A stretch of 28,640 nt of DNA from an uncultured Bacilli bacterium (lineage in GTDB: Bacteria > Bacillota_I > Bacilli_A > RFN20 > CAG-826): the NCBI GenBank assembly GCA_944342125.1, contig CALVMF010000002.1:1-28640 (forward strand), in the 5' to 3' direction. The notes under the pieces are model-generated. The model saw only the letters and a program-made list of their open reading frames with translations, had not been told where the DNA came from and searched no databases. Below, one piece after another: positions 1 through 8,555 of the stretch. The number at the start of each line of letters is the position of its first letter. Position 1 is the first letter of the stretch. Position numbers and translations under genes: made by a program.

Positions 1-68
1 GCACTTAGGATTAACCTTACCAAGATATAAATATTATATCTCATAGAAGATTTACCTGTTTTTATGGT
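1..68. other. Intergenic edge with hairpin
   Basis: No gene can be supported here. Positions 23-41 form a perfect 8-bp stem (AGATATAA/TTATATCT) with a 3-nt loop. On the minus strand an ATG at 44 opens a frame that stays open to the window edge, but this is only 14 codons and matches nothing I recognise. In B. subtilis dnaX follows the SRP RNA gene, so a dnaX-like gene may lie beyond the edge (inference). Confidence 0.4.
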
Positions 69-77
69 AAAAAAAAA
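69..77 (-). terminator. SRP RNA 3' U-run terminator
   Basis: On the minus strand the closing stem of the SRP RNA (CCGTTAC/GTAACGG) is followed directly by nine T residues. The terminal helix of the RNA therefore doubles as an intrinsic terminator, a common arrangement for small RNAs. Confidence 0.75.
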
Positions 78-156
78 CCGTTACACAGACAACAATAATC
101 TTAAGGCTGCTATATTTCTATCCTGACCTGGTTCGAAGATGTTGCTCGTAACGGCT
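78..156 (-). ncRNA. ffs: Signal recognition particle RNA, small 4.5S type
   Basis: This is the RNA core of the signal recognition particle, which binds Ffh and targets nascent membrane and secreted proteins. Read on the minus strand it contains the helix-8 hallmark: CCAGGTCAGG, then an AUA-GAAA-UAU hairpin with a GNRA tetraloop, then AGCAGCC. The outer arms pair as CCGTTAC/GTAACGG, CAACA/TGTTG and TCTT/AAGA. The closed structure is about 79 nt with no room for an Alu domain. It is therefore the short 4.5S type, not the long B. subtilis type. A TATAAT box lies about 6 nt upstream and a U-run follows. It lies just downstream of serS on the same strand. Confidence 0.92.
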
Positions 157-161
157 TAATA

Positions 162-167
162 ATTATA
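162..167 (-). promoter_or_regulatory. -10 box of SRP RNA gene
   Basis: The minus strand reads TATAAT here, between the serS stop and the SRP RNA, and would start transcription near 155-157. No convincing -35 hexamer is seen; an AT-rich TATTAA lies about 17 nt upstream, overlapping the end of serS. Confidence 0.55.
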
Positions 168-176
168 ACAAAAATT

Positions 177-1457
177 TTATTTTTTAATAGGTTTAATTAC
201 TTCAATTCCGCCCATATATGGTCTAAGAACTTCTGGAATTACAACGCTTCCGTCTTCTTGTTGGAATTGCTCTAGTATAGCTGGGAAAACTCTTGAAGTT
301 GCAAGTCCACTACCATTTAAAGTGTGCATATAATGAACTTTGCCATTTTCATCTCTATATCTCATCATGCCTCTTCTGGCTTGATAACTTCTAGCATTAG
401 AGACTGAAGAAACTTCCTTATAAATGCCGATTGAAGGTAAATAAACTTCAATATCATAGGTTCTAGCCATTGAATGTGAACAATCAGCAGCTGCAAGTTT
501 AGAGACTCTATAGTGTAGACCAAGTTTTTCAACAAGTGATTTAGCTTTATTTAAAAGTTCTTCAAAAGCGACATCGCTTTCATCTTCTTTAGTATATTCA
601 AACATTTCAACCTTATTAAATTGATAGCCTCTAATCATACCTCTTTCTTCGGTTCTGTATGATCCTGCTTCTTTTCTATAGCAAGGAGAATAAGCAAAGA
701 ATTTCTTTGGAAGTTCCTTACCATCTAAAATTTCATTTCTATAGAAGTTGACAAGGGCAGTTTCAGCAGTAGGAAGTAAAAATTTTGCTGGATCCATACC
801 TTTAAGTTCAAAAACGTCACCTTCAAATTTAGGAAATTGACCAGCTGTAAAGCCACTTTCATAGTTTAAGATGTGTGGAGGGAGCATGAATTCAAATCCA
901 TCTTTAATATGTTCGTTAATAAAGAAATTTAAAAGTGCCCGCTCTAATCTTGCTCCTAAATTGGTATAGAACCAAGTACCATGTCCACTTACTTTAGCAG
1001 CTCTATTGTAGTCGATTAAACCAAGTGATTCTTCAAGTTCAACGTGTGATTTAATTTTAAAATTAAATTCAGGTTTGTCTTTATAATAATAAATTGGTTT
1101 ATTGTTTTCTTTGCCGCCGCCAAGTAAATCTTCATCAGGAAGATTTGGTAAGGCATACAAAACTTCATTAATTTCTTCTTCGATTTTTTTAAGTTTTTCT
1201 TCGTTTTCTTTATTTTCAGCTGCGAGAGATTTAACTTTAGCAAAAATTGCGTTTACATCGCCACCTTCTTTTTTCACTTGTGGAACCGATTTAGAAAGTT
1301 TATTTTGTTCAGCTTTGTTGTCTTCAGTTTTCTTTTGAAGTTTTCTTTTTTCTTCAACTCTTAAAACTAAAGTGTCGATATCGGCTTCATAGAGTTTTCT
1401 TTTTAATAATTCTTTAACGTGTTCTTTGTTTTCAACAATGTAATTAATATCTAACAT
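177..1457 (-). CDS. serS: Seryl-tRNA synthetase
   Basis: This class II aminoacyl-tRNA synthetase charges tRNA-Ser with serine in the cytoplasm. The 426-residue length is typical. The N-terminal ~110 residues are the charged antiparallel coiled-coil arm that contacts the long variable arm of tRNA-Ser. The catalytic domain shows motif 2 (EERGMIRGYQFNKVEMF) and motif 3 (LNGSGLATSRVFPAILEQFQ), followed by the usual VIPEVLRPYMGG C-terminus. The ATG at 1457 is preceded by GGGGA at a good distance, inside the end of the upstream gene, and only 2 nt separate it from that gene's stop. No T-box leader is possible here, so expression probably follows the gyrase operon. Confidence 0.97.
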   Translation of the reverse strand: MLDINYIVENKEHVKELLKRKLYEADIDTLVLRVEEKRKLQKKTEDNKAEQNKLSKSVPQVKKEGGDVNAIFAKVKSLAAENKENEEKLKKIEEEINEVLYALPNLPDEDLLGGGKENNKPIYYYKDKPEFNFKIKSHVELEESLGLIDYNRAAKVSGHGTWFYTNLGARLERALLNFFINEHIKDGFEFMLPPHILNYESGFTAGQFPKFEGDVFELKGMDPAKFLLPTAETALVNFYRNEILDGKELPKKFFAYSPCYRKEAGSYRTEERGMIRGYQFNKVEMFEYTKEDESDVAFEELLNKAKSLVEKLGLHYRVSKLAAADCSHSMARTYDIEVYLPSIGIYKEVSSVSNARSYQARRGMMRYRDENGKVHYMHTLNGSGLATSRVFPAILEQFQQEDGSVVIPEVLRPYMGGIEVIKPIKK

Positions 1458-1459
1458 AT

Positions 1460-2491
1460 TTATTCCCCAAAATATTTTTCATTAATTTCAGCAAACCTTC
1501 TTCCAATGCTTCTAATGTCGTTTTTATCGACAAATTCTTTCTCTTTATCTGATAAAGATGGGATTTTTTGAGATAAAAACTCATTAAAACCGTTAATCAA
1601 TGAATCGAAATCATTATAAACATAGGATGTTTGTTTATCAATTGCGATGTCTTTAAAAGAATTTTCTTTTAAAGTGAAGCAATTTACACCACAATTAAAC
1701 GCTTCAAATAAAGCGAATGCGCCTGTATATAGTGTGTTTACATTAATATAAGCAAATGCATTATATACAAGAGAAGCGTATATATCTTCGCTTAAAACTG
1801 GGCAGGTATATACATTTTGAGCTGTTTTTCTAAAATATTTATTAACCGCTCTAGCTTCTTTTGTTTTTAGTTTAGGTATTACGACTATAATTTTTAAGTT
1901 TGAAAATATTCTAGCAAACTCAACTACCCTTTTAGCTGCGAGTGAATCGGTGCTATCTAAAATTGTGTATACGTATTTACTATTATCTTCAAGATGAAAA
2001 TAAATATAGATTAACTTTTGAATTTCACGATCTTTTAAATCGAATTTAGTTCTTCTGATCGGAGGAAAAAGCACTTCAATGTTGGTTTTAATCCCTTCTT
2101 TTTCTAAAAGTTCTTTTGCTTCTAAGGAAGGAACAAATAGTAAATCATATTTACTTAAGATCTTGACATCATTCTCTTTGATTAAATATTTTTTCTCGCT
2201 TTTTTGTTTAGCTACGTTTAAAACTTTTGAATCGTTTTCAAATTCCGAATAAAAAGCGTAGCTTACTTTTTTAAGTTCTTTACCTTTAAAGAAATTAAAC
2301 TTATTGTGATCGTTAAAATTAATGTATTCAACAACCCTTATATTTTCATCAATAGCGTTTGTTAAATAATGCAAATCATTTAGTTCGAGCGAAGCTTTAA
2401 GGTTTTTCCTTAAAGCTACCGACTCAAAATTTTGCAAATCATTTTTGATGTTATCAAAGAAAAATATTTTTAAAATACTCGACTTTTGCAT
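1460..2491 (-). CDS. Glycosyltransferase-like protein (GT-B/GT4-like)
   Basis: This is a 343-residue protein of uncertain function. The pattern is that of a GT-B glycosyltransferase. A segment near residues 115-145 (DLLFVPSLEAKELLEKEGI, then a PPI turn) resembles the end of the GT4 N-terminal domain. The stretch at 255-268 (YTGAFALFEAFNCG) resembles the nucleotide-sugar site. Only the second Glu of the usual EX7E motif is present (E263); the first is replaced by Tyr255, so activity is uncertain. No signal peptide or membrane helix is apparent. It lies 22 nt after gyrA and 2 nt before serS, so it is almost certainly co-transcribed with them. No Shine-Dalgarno precedes the ATG, which suggests coupling. 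It could instead be a degenerate GT-B fold with a non-catalytic role. Confidence 0.6.
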   Translation of the reverse strand: MQKSSILKIFFFDNIKNDLQNFESVALRKNLKASLELNDLHYLTNAIDENIRVVEYINFNDHNKFNFFKGKELKKVSYAFYSEFENDSKVLNVAKQKSEKKYLIKENDVKILSKYDLLFVPSLEAKELLEKEGIKTNIEVLFPPIRRTKFDLKDREIQKLIYIYFHLEDNSKYVYTILDSTDSLAAKRVVEFARIFSNLKIIVVIPKLKTKEARAVNKYFRKTAQNVYTCPVLSEDIYASLVYNAFAYINVNTLYTGAFALFEAFNCGVNCFTLKENSFKDIAIDKQTSYVYNDFDSLINGFNEFLSQKIPSLSDKEKEFVDKNDIRSIGRRFAEINEKYFGE

Positions 2492-2513
2492 AGTTTTTTT
2501 ATAAAAACCTTAA

Positions 2514-5114
2514 TTATTCTTCAGCTTTTGCTTCTTCAGTTACCTCAGTTTTTTCACTTGTTTCATCTTTTACTTCTTGTTCTTCATGAGGCAAGATTGT
2601 AAAGCTAGAAACACTTTCACCTTCTTTTAAGTTAATGATTTTAACACCAGAAGAATTTCTTCCGCAAAGTCTAACTTGTGAAATTGGCGATCTAATAACT
2701 TGTCCATTATTAGTCATAACAAGGTAGTCTTCATTACCTTCAATAACTTTCATGCCAACAAGCTTACCTGTTTTTTCAGTAATTTTGATGGTAATAACAC
2801 CACCTGCACCTCTATTGGTTAATCTATAATCTTCGATATCAGAAAGTTTTCCAAGACCTTTTTCACTTAAAGCAAATACTAAATGCCCTGTTTTATCTGT
2901 CGATAAACCGATAAGTTTATCTTCGCCGTCAAGTTTCATTCCACGGACACCAGCTGCGGTTCTACCCATAGATCTAACATCATCTTCAAAGAACATACAA
3001 AGTTTTCCATTATTGCTAGCAAGTAAGATTCTGTTATGTCCGTCAGTGACTTTTACATCAAGTAAATTATCGCCTTCTTTAAATGTAATTGCGTTTTTAC
3101 CATTGCAGTTAATACGTTTAAATTCGATTAAATCAGTTCTTTTTACAATGCCTTTTTCAGTAGCGAAGAAAAGATAATGGTTTTCATATTCTTCAGCGTT
3201 AATTATCGCAACTACTCTTTCATCTTTATCTAAATTTAAAAGATTGATGACAGGGATACCTTTTCCAGTTCTACTAAATTCAGGAATTTCATGGCCTCTT
3301 TTGCGATAAACTCTTCCTAAATTTGTAAAGAATAAGACATCAACATGGGTTTTTGAAGAAAGAAGCATCATAACTTCATCATCGTTATAGACGCTCATTC
3401 CTTTAACACCAGTTCCGCCTCTGTTTTGAAGCTTGAATTCAGAAGTAGACATTCTTTTTATGTAACCTTTATTTGTTAAAGTAATTACGATGTCTTCTTC
3501 AGGAATTAAATCTTCATCATCAATTGAAGAAATTGCGGTTGAAACAGCAGTTCTTCTTTCATCTCCGTATTTCTTACTAATTTCTTCTAATTCTTCGATT
3601 ACGACTTCAAGCATATGCTCTCTTGATTCAAGAATATAAACATATCTTTCGATGTTTTTAGCTAAAGTGTCAAATTCATCGTGAAGTTTTTGAGTTTCTA
3701 GACCGGTTAGTCTACCAATTGTCATCGCAACAACTGCTTTAGCTTGGATTTCACTAAATCCATATCTTTCCATAAGTCTTTCTGTTAAGACTGTTTGGTT
3801 AGGTGAAGAAGTTGCAAGATCAATAAATTCATCTCTACTTTCTTTTCCGCCGACTTTTTTAACATCCAAGATGTCGTGAACCTTTAAAAGAGCTTCAATG
3901 ATATGTTGTCTAGCTTCATCCTTTTCTTTTAAGAACTTAGTTCTTCTTTCAACTATTTCAACTTGGAAATCAAGATATTGATTAATAAGATCTTTTAAAC
4001 CTAAAACTCTTGGTACGCCATTTACAATACAAAGATTTATTACACCATAACTAACTTCAAGTTGTGTATTTTTAAATAATTGATTGAGAATAACTTGTGG
4101 GACAACATCTCTTCTAGTTTCAATTTCTATTCTTACATCAGTCTTTGAGAAATCTTTTACAGAAGTAATGCCATCGATAACTTTATCTCTTGCAAGTTCG
4201 CCAATTTTAGCAACTAAGCTAGCTTTATTTACTTGATAAGGAATTTCGGTGATGATAATTTTTGATTTTCCGTTAGGATTTTCAACAATTTCGGTTTTAC
4301 CTCTTAATCTAAAAGTTCCTCTACCTGTAAGATAAGCATCTCTTACTCCACCAAGTCCATAAATTATGCCTCCAGTTGGGAAATCAGGAGCTTTTATAAT
4401 TTTCATCAAGTCTTCAATTTCACAATTTGGATTATGAGCAAAATATTTAATTCCTTCGCAAACTTCTTTTAAATTGTGTGGTGGCATTTTTGTTGCCATA
4501 CCAACAGCGATTCCATCGCTTCCGTTTATAAGTAAATTTGGAAATCTAGATGCAAGAACAGTTGGTTCTTCTAAACTACCATCGTAGTTAGGTGCAAAAT
4601 CAACAGTGTTACAGTTAATGTCTCTTACCATTTCAATGGAAAGCTTTGACATTCTAGCTTCGGTATAACGAGGAGCAGCAGCTTCATCACCATCCATTGA
4701 GCCAAAATTTCCATGACCTGTAACAAGAGGATATCTCATTGAAAAAGGCTGAGCTAATCTAACAAGTGTTTGATAAATCGCTGAATCGCCATGTGGATGA
4801 TATTTACCCATGACTTCACCGACTATTTTTGCTGATTTAACAAATGGTTTATCAGGTGTATAACCTGCATCACTCATTGCGTAAATCACTCTTCTATGAA
4901 CAGGCTTTAAGCCATCTCTTACATCAGGCAAAGCACGAGAAACAATAACGCTCATCGCATAATCAAGGAACGAATCTTGGACTTGAGTAACGATTTCGGT
5001 GTTTGTTAAAGATGGTACAATGCCTGCTTCAAGTTCAGCGTTTTCTTCTTTTATTTCTTCGTCTGTTTTATTTTCTTCGACTGTATTTTCAGCTTTCTTT
5101 TCTTCGTTTTCCAT
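2514..5114 (-). CDS. gyrA: DNA gyrase subunit A
   Basis: This is the breakage-reunion subunit of gyrase, which introduces negative supercoils with GyrB. The start is placed at the ATG at 5114, which has GAGGT 6 nt upstream; a longer reading from the GTG at 5126 would put that ribosome-binding site inside the gene. The protein is 866 residues. Residues 1-30 are an acidic tail, followed by the winged-helix core (DVRDGLKPVHRRVIYAM), the quinolone region (HPHGDSAIYQ, S111 and Q115) and the catalytic Tyr150 in APRYTE. The GyrA box in the C-terminal beta-pinwheel reads QNRGGTG (canonical QRRGGKG), which supports gyrase over topoisomerase IV. The tail is Glu-rich. Q115 occupies the place of E. coli Asp87. 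The gene lies 20 nt after gyrB. Confidence 0.97.
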   Translation of the reverse strand: MENEEKKAENTVEENKTDEEIKEENAELEAGIVPSLTNTEIVTQVQDSFLDYAMSVIVSRALPDVRDGLKPVHRRVIYAMSDAGYTPDKPFVKSAKIVGEVMGKYHPHGDSAIYQTLVRLAQPFSMRYPLVTGHGNFGSMDGDEAAAPRYTEARMSKLSIEMVRDINCNTVDFAPNYDGSLEEPTVLASRFPNLLINGSDGIAVGMATKMPPHNLKEVCEGIKYFAHNPNCEIEDLMKIIKAPDFPTGGIIYGLGGVRDAYLTGRGTFRLRGKTEIVENPNGKSKIIITEIPYQVNKASLVAKIGELARDKVIDGITSVKDFSKTDVRIEIETRRDVVPQVILNQLFKNTQLEVSYGVINLCIVNGVPRVLGLKDLINQYLDFQVEIVERRTKFLKEKDEARQHIIEALLKVHDILDVKKVGGKESRDEFIDLATSSPNQTVLTERLMERYGFSEIQAKAVVAMTIGRLTGLETQKLHDEFDTLAKNIERYVYILESREHMLEVVIEELEEISKKYGDERRTAVSTAISSIDDEDLIPEEDIVITLTNKGYIKRMSTSEFKLQNRGGTGVKGMSVYNDDEVMMLLSSKTHVDVLFFTNLGRVYRKRGHEIPEFSRTGKGIPVINLLNLDKDERVVAIINAEEYENHYLFFATEKGIVKRTDLIEFKRINCNGKNAITFKEGDNLLDVKVTDGHNRILLASNNGKLCMFFEDDVRSMGRTAAGVRGMKLDGEDKLIGLSTDKTGHLVFALSEKGLGKLSDIEDYRLTNRGAGGVITIKITEKTGKLVGMKVIEGNEDYLVMTNNGQVIRSPISQVRLCGRNSSGVKIINLKEGESVSSFTILPHEEQEVKDETSEKTEVTEEAKAEE

Positions 5115-5134
5115 GCAAAACCTCACTTTTTTTA

Positions 5135-7258
5135 TTAAATATCAAGATTTTTAACAAATTTAGCGTTTTGTTCAATGAAGGTTGAACGTGGTTCAACATC
5201 TTCACCCATTAAGTCGTTAAATACTTGATCAGCAGCAACTGCATCATCAACAGTTACACGTAACATCTTTCTAACCTTTGGATCCATTGTAGTTTCTTCA
5301 AGTTGAGAAGGGTCCATTTCACCAAGACCTTTATATCTTTGATAAGGATAGCCTGGTTTTAAATCTAATTCTTTTCTAATAACATTGAGTTGCTCATCGT
5401 TATATGCGTAATATTGTTTACCTTTATAATCAACTTTATATAGAGGAGGTTGAGCAATATATACGCAACCATGCTCAATAAGTGGTTTCATGAAACGATG
5501 GAAGAAAGTAAGAAGTAAGATTCTAATGTGTGAACCATCGACATCAGCATCAGTCATAATAACGATTTTATGATATCTGATTTTTGTAATATCAAATTCT
5601 TCTCCATATCCTGCTCCGATCGCATTTATCATGTTTCCAATTTCGGCATTTTCAAAAATTCTATGAGCTTGGGCTTTTTGAACGTTCAATATTTTTCCTC
5701 TTAATGGCATGATAGCTTGTGTACGTGGATCTCTACCAAGTTTTGCACTACCACCTGCCGAATTACCTTCAACAATAAATAATTCACATTCTTCAGGATT
5801 ATTTGAACTACAATCAGCTAATTTTCCAGGAAGTGTTGTAGGTTCAAGAACATCCTTTCTTCTCATGTTCTCTTTAGCGGCACGAGCTGCAAGACGTCCA
5901 TCGTATGCGCTCTTAACTTTTTTAGTTATCGCTAAAGCGATGTCTTTATTTTCAAGTAAAAATCTTTGGAATTGATCACCAAAAACTGTATTTACAATCT
6001 TTTTAACTTCAAGATTACCTAATTTTCCTTTAGTTTGACCTTCATATTGAGGATTTGGGTGTTTAACGGAAATAATTGCAGTTAAACCTTCAAGACAATC
6101 TTCTAAAGTAATCCTTTCTTTGTCGCTATCTTTTAAAATTTTGTTATCACGAGCATAGTTATTGATGACTCTAACAAGAGCAAGGTTAAATCCATCTACG
6201 TGCATACCACCATTTCCAGTAGACACGTTATTACAGAAAGAATAAACATTGTGTGTATAGCCTTTAGTGTATTGTAAAGCTACTTCGACATAAATTGTTT
6301 CTAAATTTCCATTGTCATCGAATTGTTGAGCACCTTCAGAATAGAAAATTGAAGGGAATAAGGCTTCAGAATTTCTATTTACATAGGTAACATATTCTTT
6401 AATTCCACCATCAAAATGGAACTTGTCTTCTAAATTAGGTTCAACCCTTAAATCTTTTAAGATGATTGTGACACCTTTATTTAAAAACGCCATTTGTCTA
6501 AGTCTGTTTTTAATGGTTTCGTAGCTATAGACAGTGGTTTCTTTAAAAATGGTTGGATCAGGTTTAAAAGTAACTTTAGTGCCATGTTCTTCGAGTGAAC
6601 AATCGCCAATCTTCTTTAATGGTGCGACTGTATGACCGCCGTTTTCAAAGCGAATAAAATAGTGCCCACCATCTTTTTTAACTTCAACTTCAAGCCAAGA
6701 AGATAATGCGTTAACAACTGAAGCACCAACACCATGAAGACCGCCCGATACTTTATAGACGCTTCCTTCACCGAATTTTCCACCAGCGTGAAGAACAGTA
6801 TAGACAGTTTCAACACCACTTAAACCTGTTTTTCCAACGGTATCAACAGGAATACCTCTACCATTGTCGGTAACAGTGATGGTGTTATCAGGATTAATAC
6901 TTACATTGATAGTATCACAATATCCAGCCAAAGCTTCATCGATACCATTATCAATAATTTCCCATACTAAATGATGAAGACCGGTTGATGAAGTTGAACC
7001 GATATACATGCCAGGTCTTTTTCTAACAGCTTCAAGACCTTCAAGAACTTGAATTGCGTTACTATCGTATTTAGAATCACCTTTTTCTAGAGCTCTTTCA
7101 TCGTTTACGTCGATAATCTCACTAGAAATTTTAGAATCGATACTTTCTTCGCTTTCATCGAAGCCTTCTTTTTCATCGATTTTTTCAGCGAAGGTTTCTT
7201 CTTTGCTCTCTTCTTGTGTTTCTTTAACTAGATTCTCTTCTTTCTTTTCATCTATCAT
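5135..7258 (-). CDS. gyrB: DNA gyrase subunit B
   Basis: This is the ATPase and TOPRIM subunit of gyrase. I prefer the ATG at 7258, since GGAGG lies 7 nt upstream and its A is the last base of the recF TGA; a GTG one codon earlier is possible. From the ATG the protein is 707 residues. Residues 1-62 are an acidic Glu/Lys-rich extension absent from typical GyrB. Then come the GHKL ATPase (EIIDNGIDEA, DNGRGIP, GGLHGVGASVVNALS), the transducer, and the TOPRIM domain with Glu497 in VEGNSAGGSAK and DADVDG at 570-575. The C-terminal QRYKGLGEM motif is present. The usual EGDSAGG is EGNSAGG: Asn499 replaces the Asp equivalent to E. coli Asp426. The gene is translationally coupled to recF. Confidence 0.97.
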   Translation of the reverse strand: MIDEKKEENLVKETQEESKEETFAEKIDEKEGFDESEESIDSKISSEIIDVNDERALEKGDSKYDSNAIQVLEGLEAVRKRPGMYIGSTSSTGLHHLVWEIIDNGIDEALAGYCDTINVSINPDNTITVTDNGRGIPVDTVGKTGLSGVETVYTVLHAGGKFGEGSVYKVSGGLHGVGASVVNALSSWLEVEVKKDGGHYFIRFENGGHTVAPLKKIGDCSLEEHGTKVTFKPDPTIFKETTVYSYETIKNRLRQMAFLNKGVTIILKDLRVEPNLEDKFHFDGGIKEYVTYVNRNSEALFPSIFYSEGAQQFDDNGNLETIYVEVALQYTKGYTHNVYSFCNNVSTGNGGMHVDGFNLALVRVINNYARDNKILKDSDKERITLEDCLEGLTAIISVKHPNPQYEGQTKGKLGNLEVKKIVNTVFGDQFQRFLLENKDIALAITKKVKSAYDGRLAARAAKENMRRKDVLEPTTLPGKLADCSSNNPEECELFIVEGNSAGGSAKLGRDPRTQAIMPLRGKILNVQKAQAHRIFENAEIGNMINAIGAGYGEEFDITKIRYHKIVIMTDADVDGSHIRILLLTFFHRFMKPLIEHGCVYIAQPPLYKVDYKGKQYYAYNDEQLNVIRKELDLKPGYPYQRYKGLGEMDPSQLEETTMDPKVRKMLRVTVDDAVAADQVFNDLMGEDVEPRSTFIEQNAKFVKNLDI

Positions 7259-8328
7259 CACTCTTCCTCCTTTAGCTCTCTATCTTTTAAATAATAGTAA
7301 TATTTTCCATCAAAATATTCGCTTTTTGCGGTATTTGTTATAAAAACTTGGTTAAATGTCTTTAAATAGTCAATAAGATTTTTTTCGTGATTGTGATCAA
7401 GTTCACTTAATATATCATCAAGAATAACAATTGGCTTATCATCTTTATTTAAGAAATATAGCGATAAAATCAGAGATAACACACTCATTCGATTTTCTCC
7501 TTGTGAGCCGTATAAACCTGCATTTTTATCATCTATATAGATTTCAAAATCGTCTTTATGAACTCCAATCAAAGTTTGCTTTTTTGAATACTCTTCTTTT
7601 TCGACTTTTTTGAATTCTTCTTTTATAAATTCCTCTATTGAAGAAGCATCGTTTATAAATGTTTTGTATTCAACAAAGAGTTTCTTTTCTTTTTTAGTTA
7701 CTTCTTTAAATATATCCGAAATATATTTATTTATTTCATCAATAAACTTTTTTCGAAACATGAATATCTGCTTATTTAGTTCAACAAGTTGATTTGTAAG
7801 AATTTCTAGTAAGGTGCGATTGATGTTATAAGCTTTAAAAGCGTCATTTCTTTCTTTCAAAATTTTCTCATACACATTTAAGATTTTTAGATAGTTATTA
7901 GAAAACTTTGAGAGATAGATGTTTATAAATCTACGCCTATCCTTTGGAGAATCCTTTAATAAATTTGTGTTTTTTGGAATGAAGGCTATTACGTTTATAA
8001 GCGAATTTAATTCGCTTATTTTGGCTACGTTTTTCCCGTTTATAGTGATTTTTTTACCATTTTTATTAAAGGTAATTTCGATGCGTTTTGTCGAGTTATT
8101 ATCGCTAATTTCAGCAAAAATCCTTGCAAAACCAGTACCTTTTTTAATTAAATCACTAACATCTGACGTTCTAAAAGATCTCGTTAAAGATAAAAAATAT
8201 ATCGCTTCAAGAATGTTCGTTTTTCCTTCCGCATTCTCTCCGTAGATATAGTTAATTCCTTTTTCAAACCTTGCCTTCAAAGCATCATAATTTCTAAAGT
8301 TTTGAAGTTCTAATGTCTTGATGATCAT
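7258..8328 (-). CDS. recF: DNA replication/repair protein RecF
   Basis: RecF is an SMC-like ATPase that loads RecA at gaps together with RecO and RecR. The 356-residue protein has Walker A GENAEGKT (residues 30-37), the ABC-type signature GSQGENRMSVLSL around residue 275, and Walker B VILDDILSELD around 302-312. The N-terminus LELQNFRNYD is the classic RecF beginning. The ATG at 8328 overlaps the yaaA stop by 4 nt (ATGA), and its own TGA overlaps the gyrB start. The order yaaA-recF-gyrB is the conserved Firmicutes arrangement. Confidence 0.96.
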   Translation of the reverse strand: MIIKTLELQNFRNYDALKARFEKGINYIYGENAEGKTNILEAIYFLSLTRSFRTSDVSDLIKKGTGFARIFAEISDNNSTKRIEITFNKNGKKITINGKNVAKISELNSLINVIAFIPKNTNLLKDSPKDRRRFINIYLSKFSNNYLKILNVYEKILKERNDAFKAYNINRTLLEILTNQLVELNKQIFMFRKKFIDEINKYISDIFKEVTKKEKKLFVEYKTFINDASSIEEFIKEEFKKVEKEEYSKKQTLIGVHKDDFEIYIDDKNAGLYGSQGENRMSVLSLILSLYFLNKDDKPIVILDDILSELDHNHEKNLIDYLKTFNQVFITNTAKSEYFDGKYYYYLKDRELKEEE

Positions 8329-8546
8329 TTGACTATTTCAAAGAACAAAGAATTGTTGATGATGATTTTGTCGTTTTCTCTTAATTTCTTACCCCTCATT
8401 TTGCAATCTTCGCCGTTTACTAATATTGAGTTTTCAGCAATAAAAAATTTAGCTTCTCCGCCGTTATCAATGACATTAGCAAACTTTAAAAATTGACCTA
8501 AGGTTATGTAATCAGATTCAATTCGAATTTTCTTAAAATCGCTCAT
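8325..8546 (-). CDS. yaaA: S4-domain protein YaaA (RlbA-like)
   Basis: This is a 73-residue S4-like RNA-binding protein of the YaaA family, found between dnaN and recF in many Firmicutes; its precise job is poorly known. The S4 features are ITLGQFLKFANVIDNGGEAK near residues 14-33, then the ILVNG turn and RGKKLRENDKI, which form the RNA-binding L-shaped surface. The start ATG has AAAGGAG about 8 nt upstream, lying at the foot of a perfect inverted repeat. It is the first gene of the yaaA-recF-gyrB-gyrA-serS unit, separated from dnaN by a terminator. Confidence 0.9.
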   Translation of the reverse strand: MSDFKKIRIESDYITLGQFLKFANVIDNGGEAKFFIAENSILVNGEDCKMRGKKLRENDKIIINNSLFFEIVK

Positions 8547-8555
8547 TTCACCAAC

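Noticed and set aside
1..44. Possible partial minus-strand ORF from an ATG at 44
   Set aside because: Only 14 codons are visible, there is no strong ribosome-binding site and no match to the dnaX N-terminus that synteny would predict.
5115..5126. Upstream GTG start for gyrA
   Set aside because: It would place the GAGGT ribosome-binding site inside the coding region; the ATG at 5114 is correctly spaced from it.
7919..8245. 108-codon plus-strand ORF
   Set aside because: It lies fully antisense to recF, has no ribosome-binding site or recognisable domain, and mirrors the codon bias of recF.
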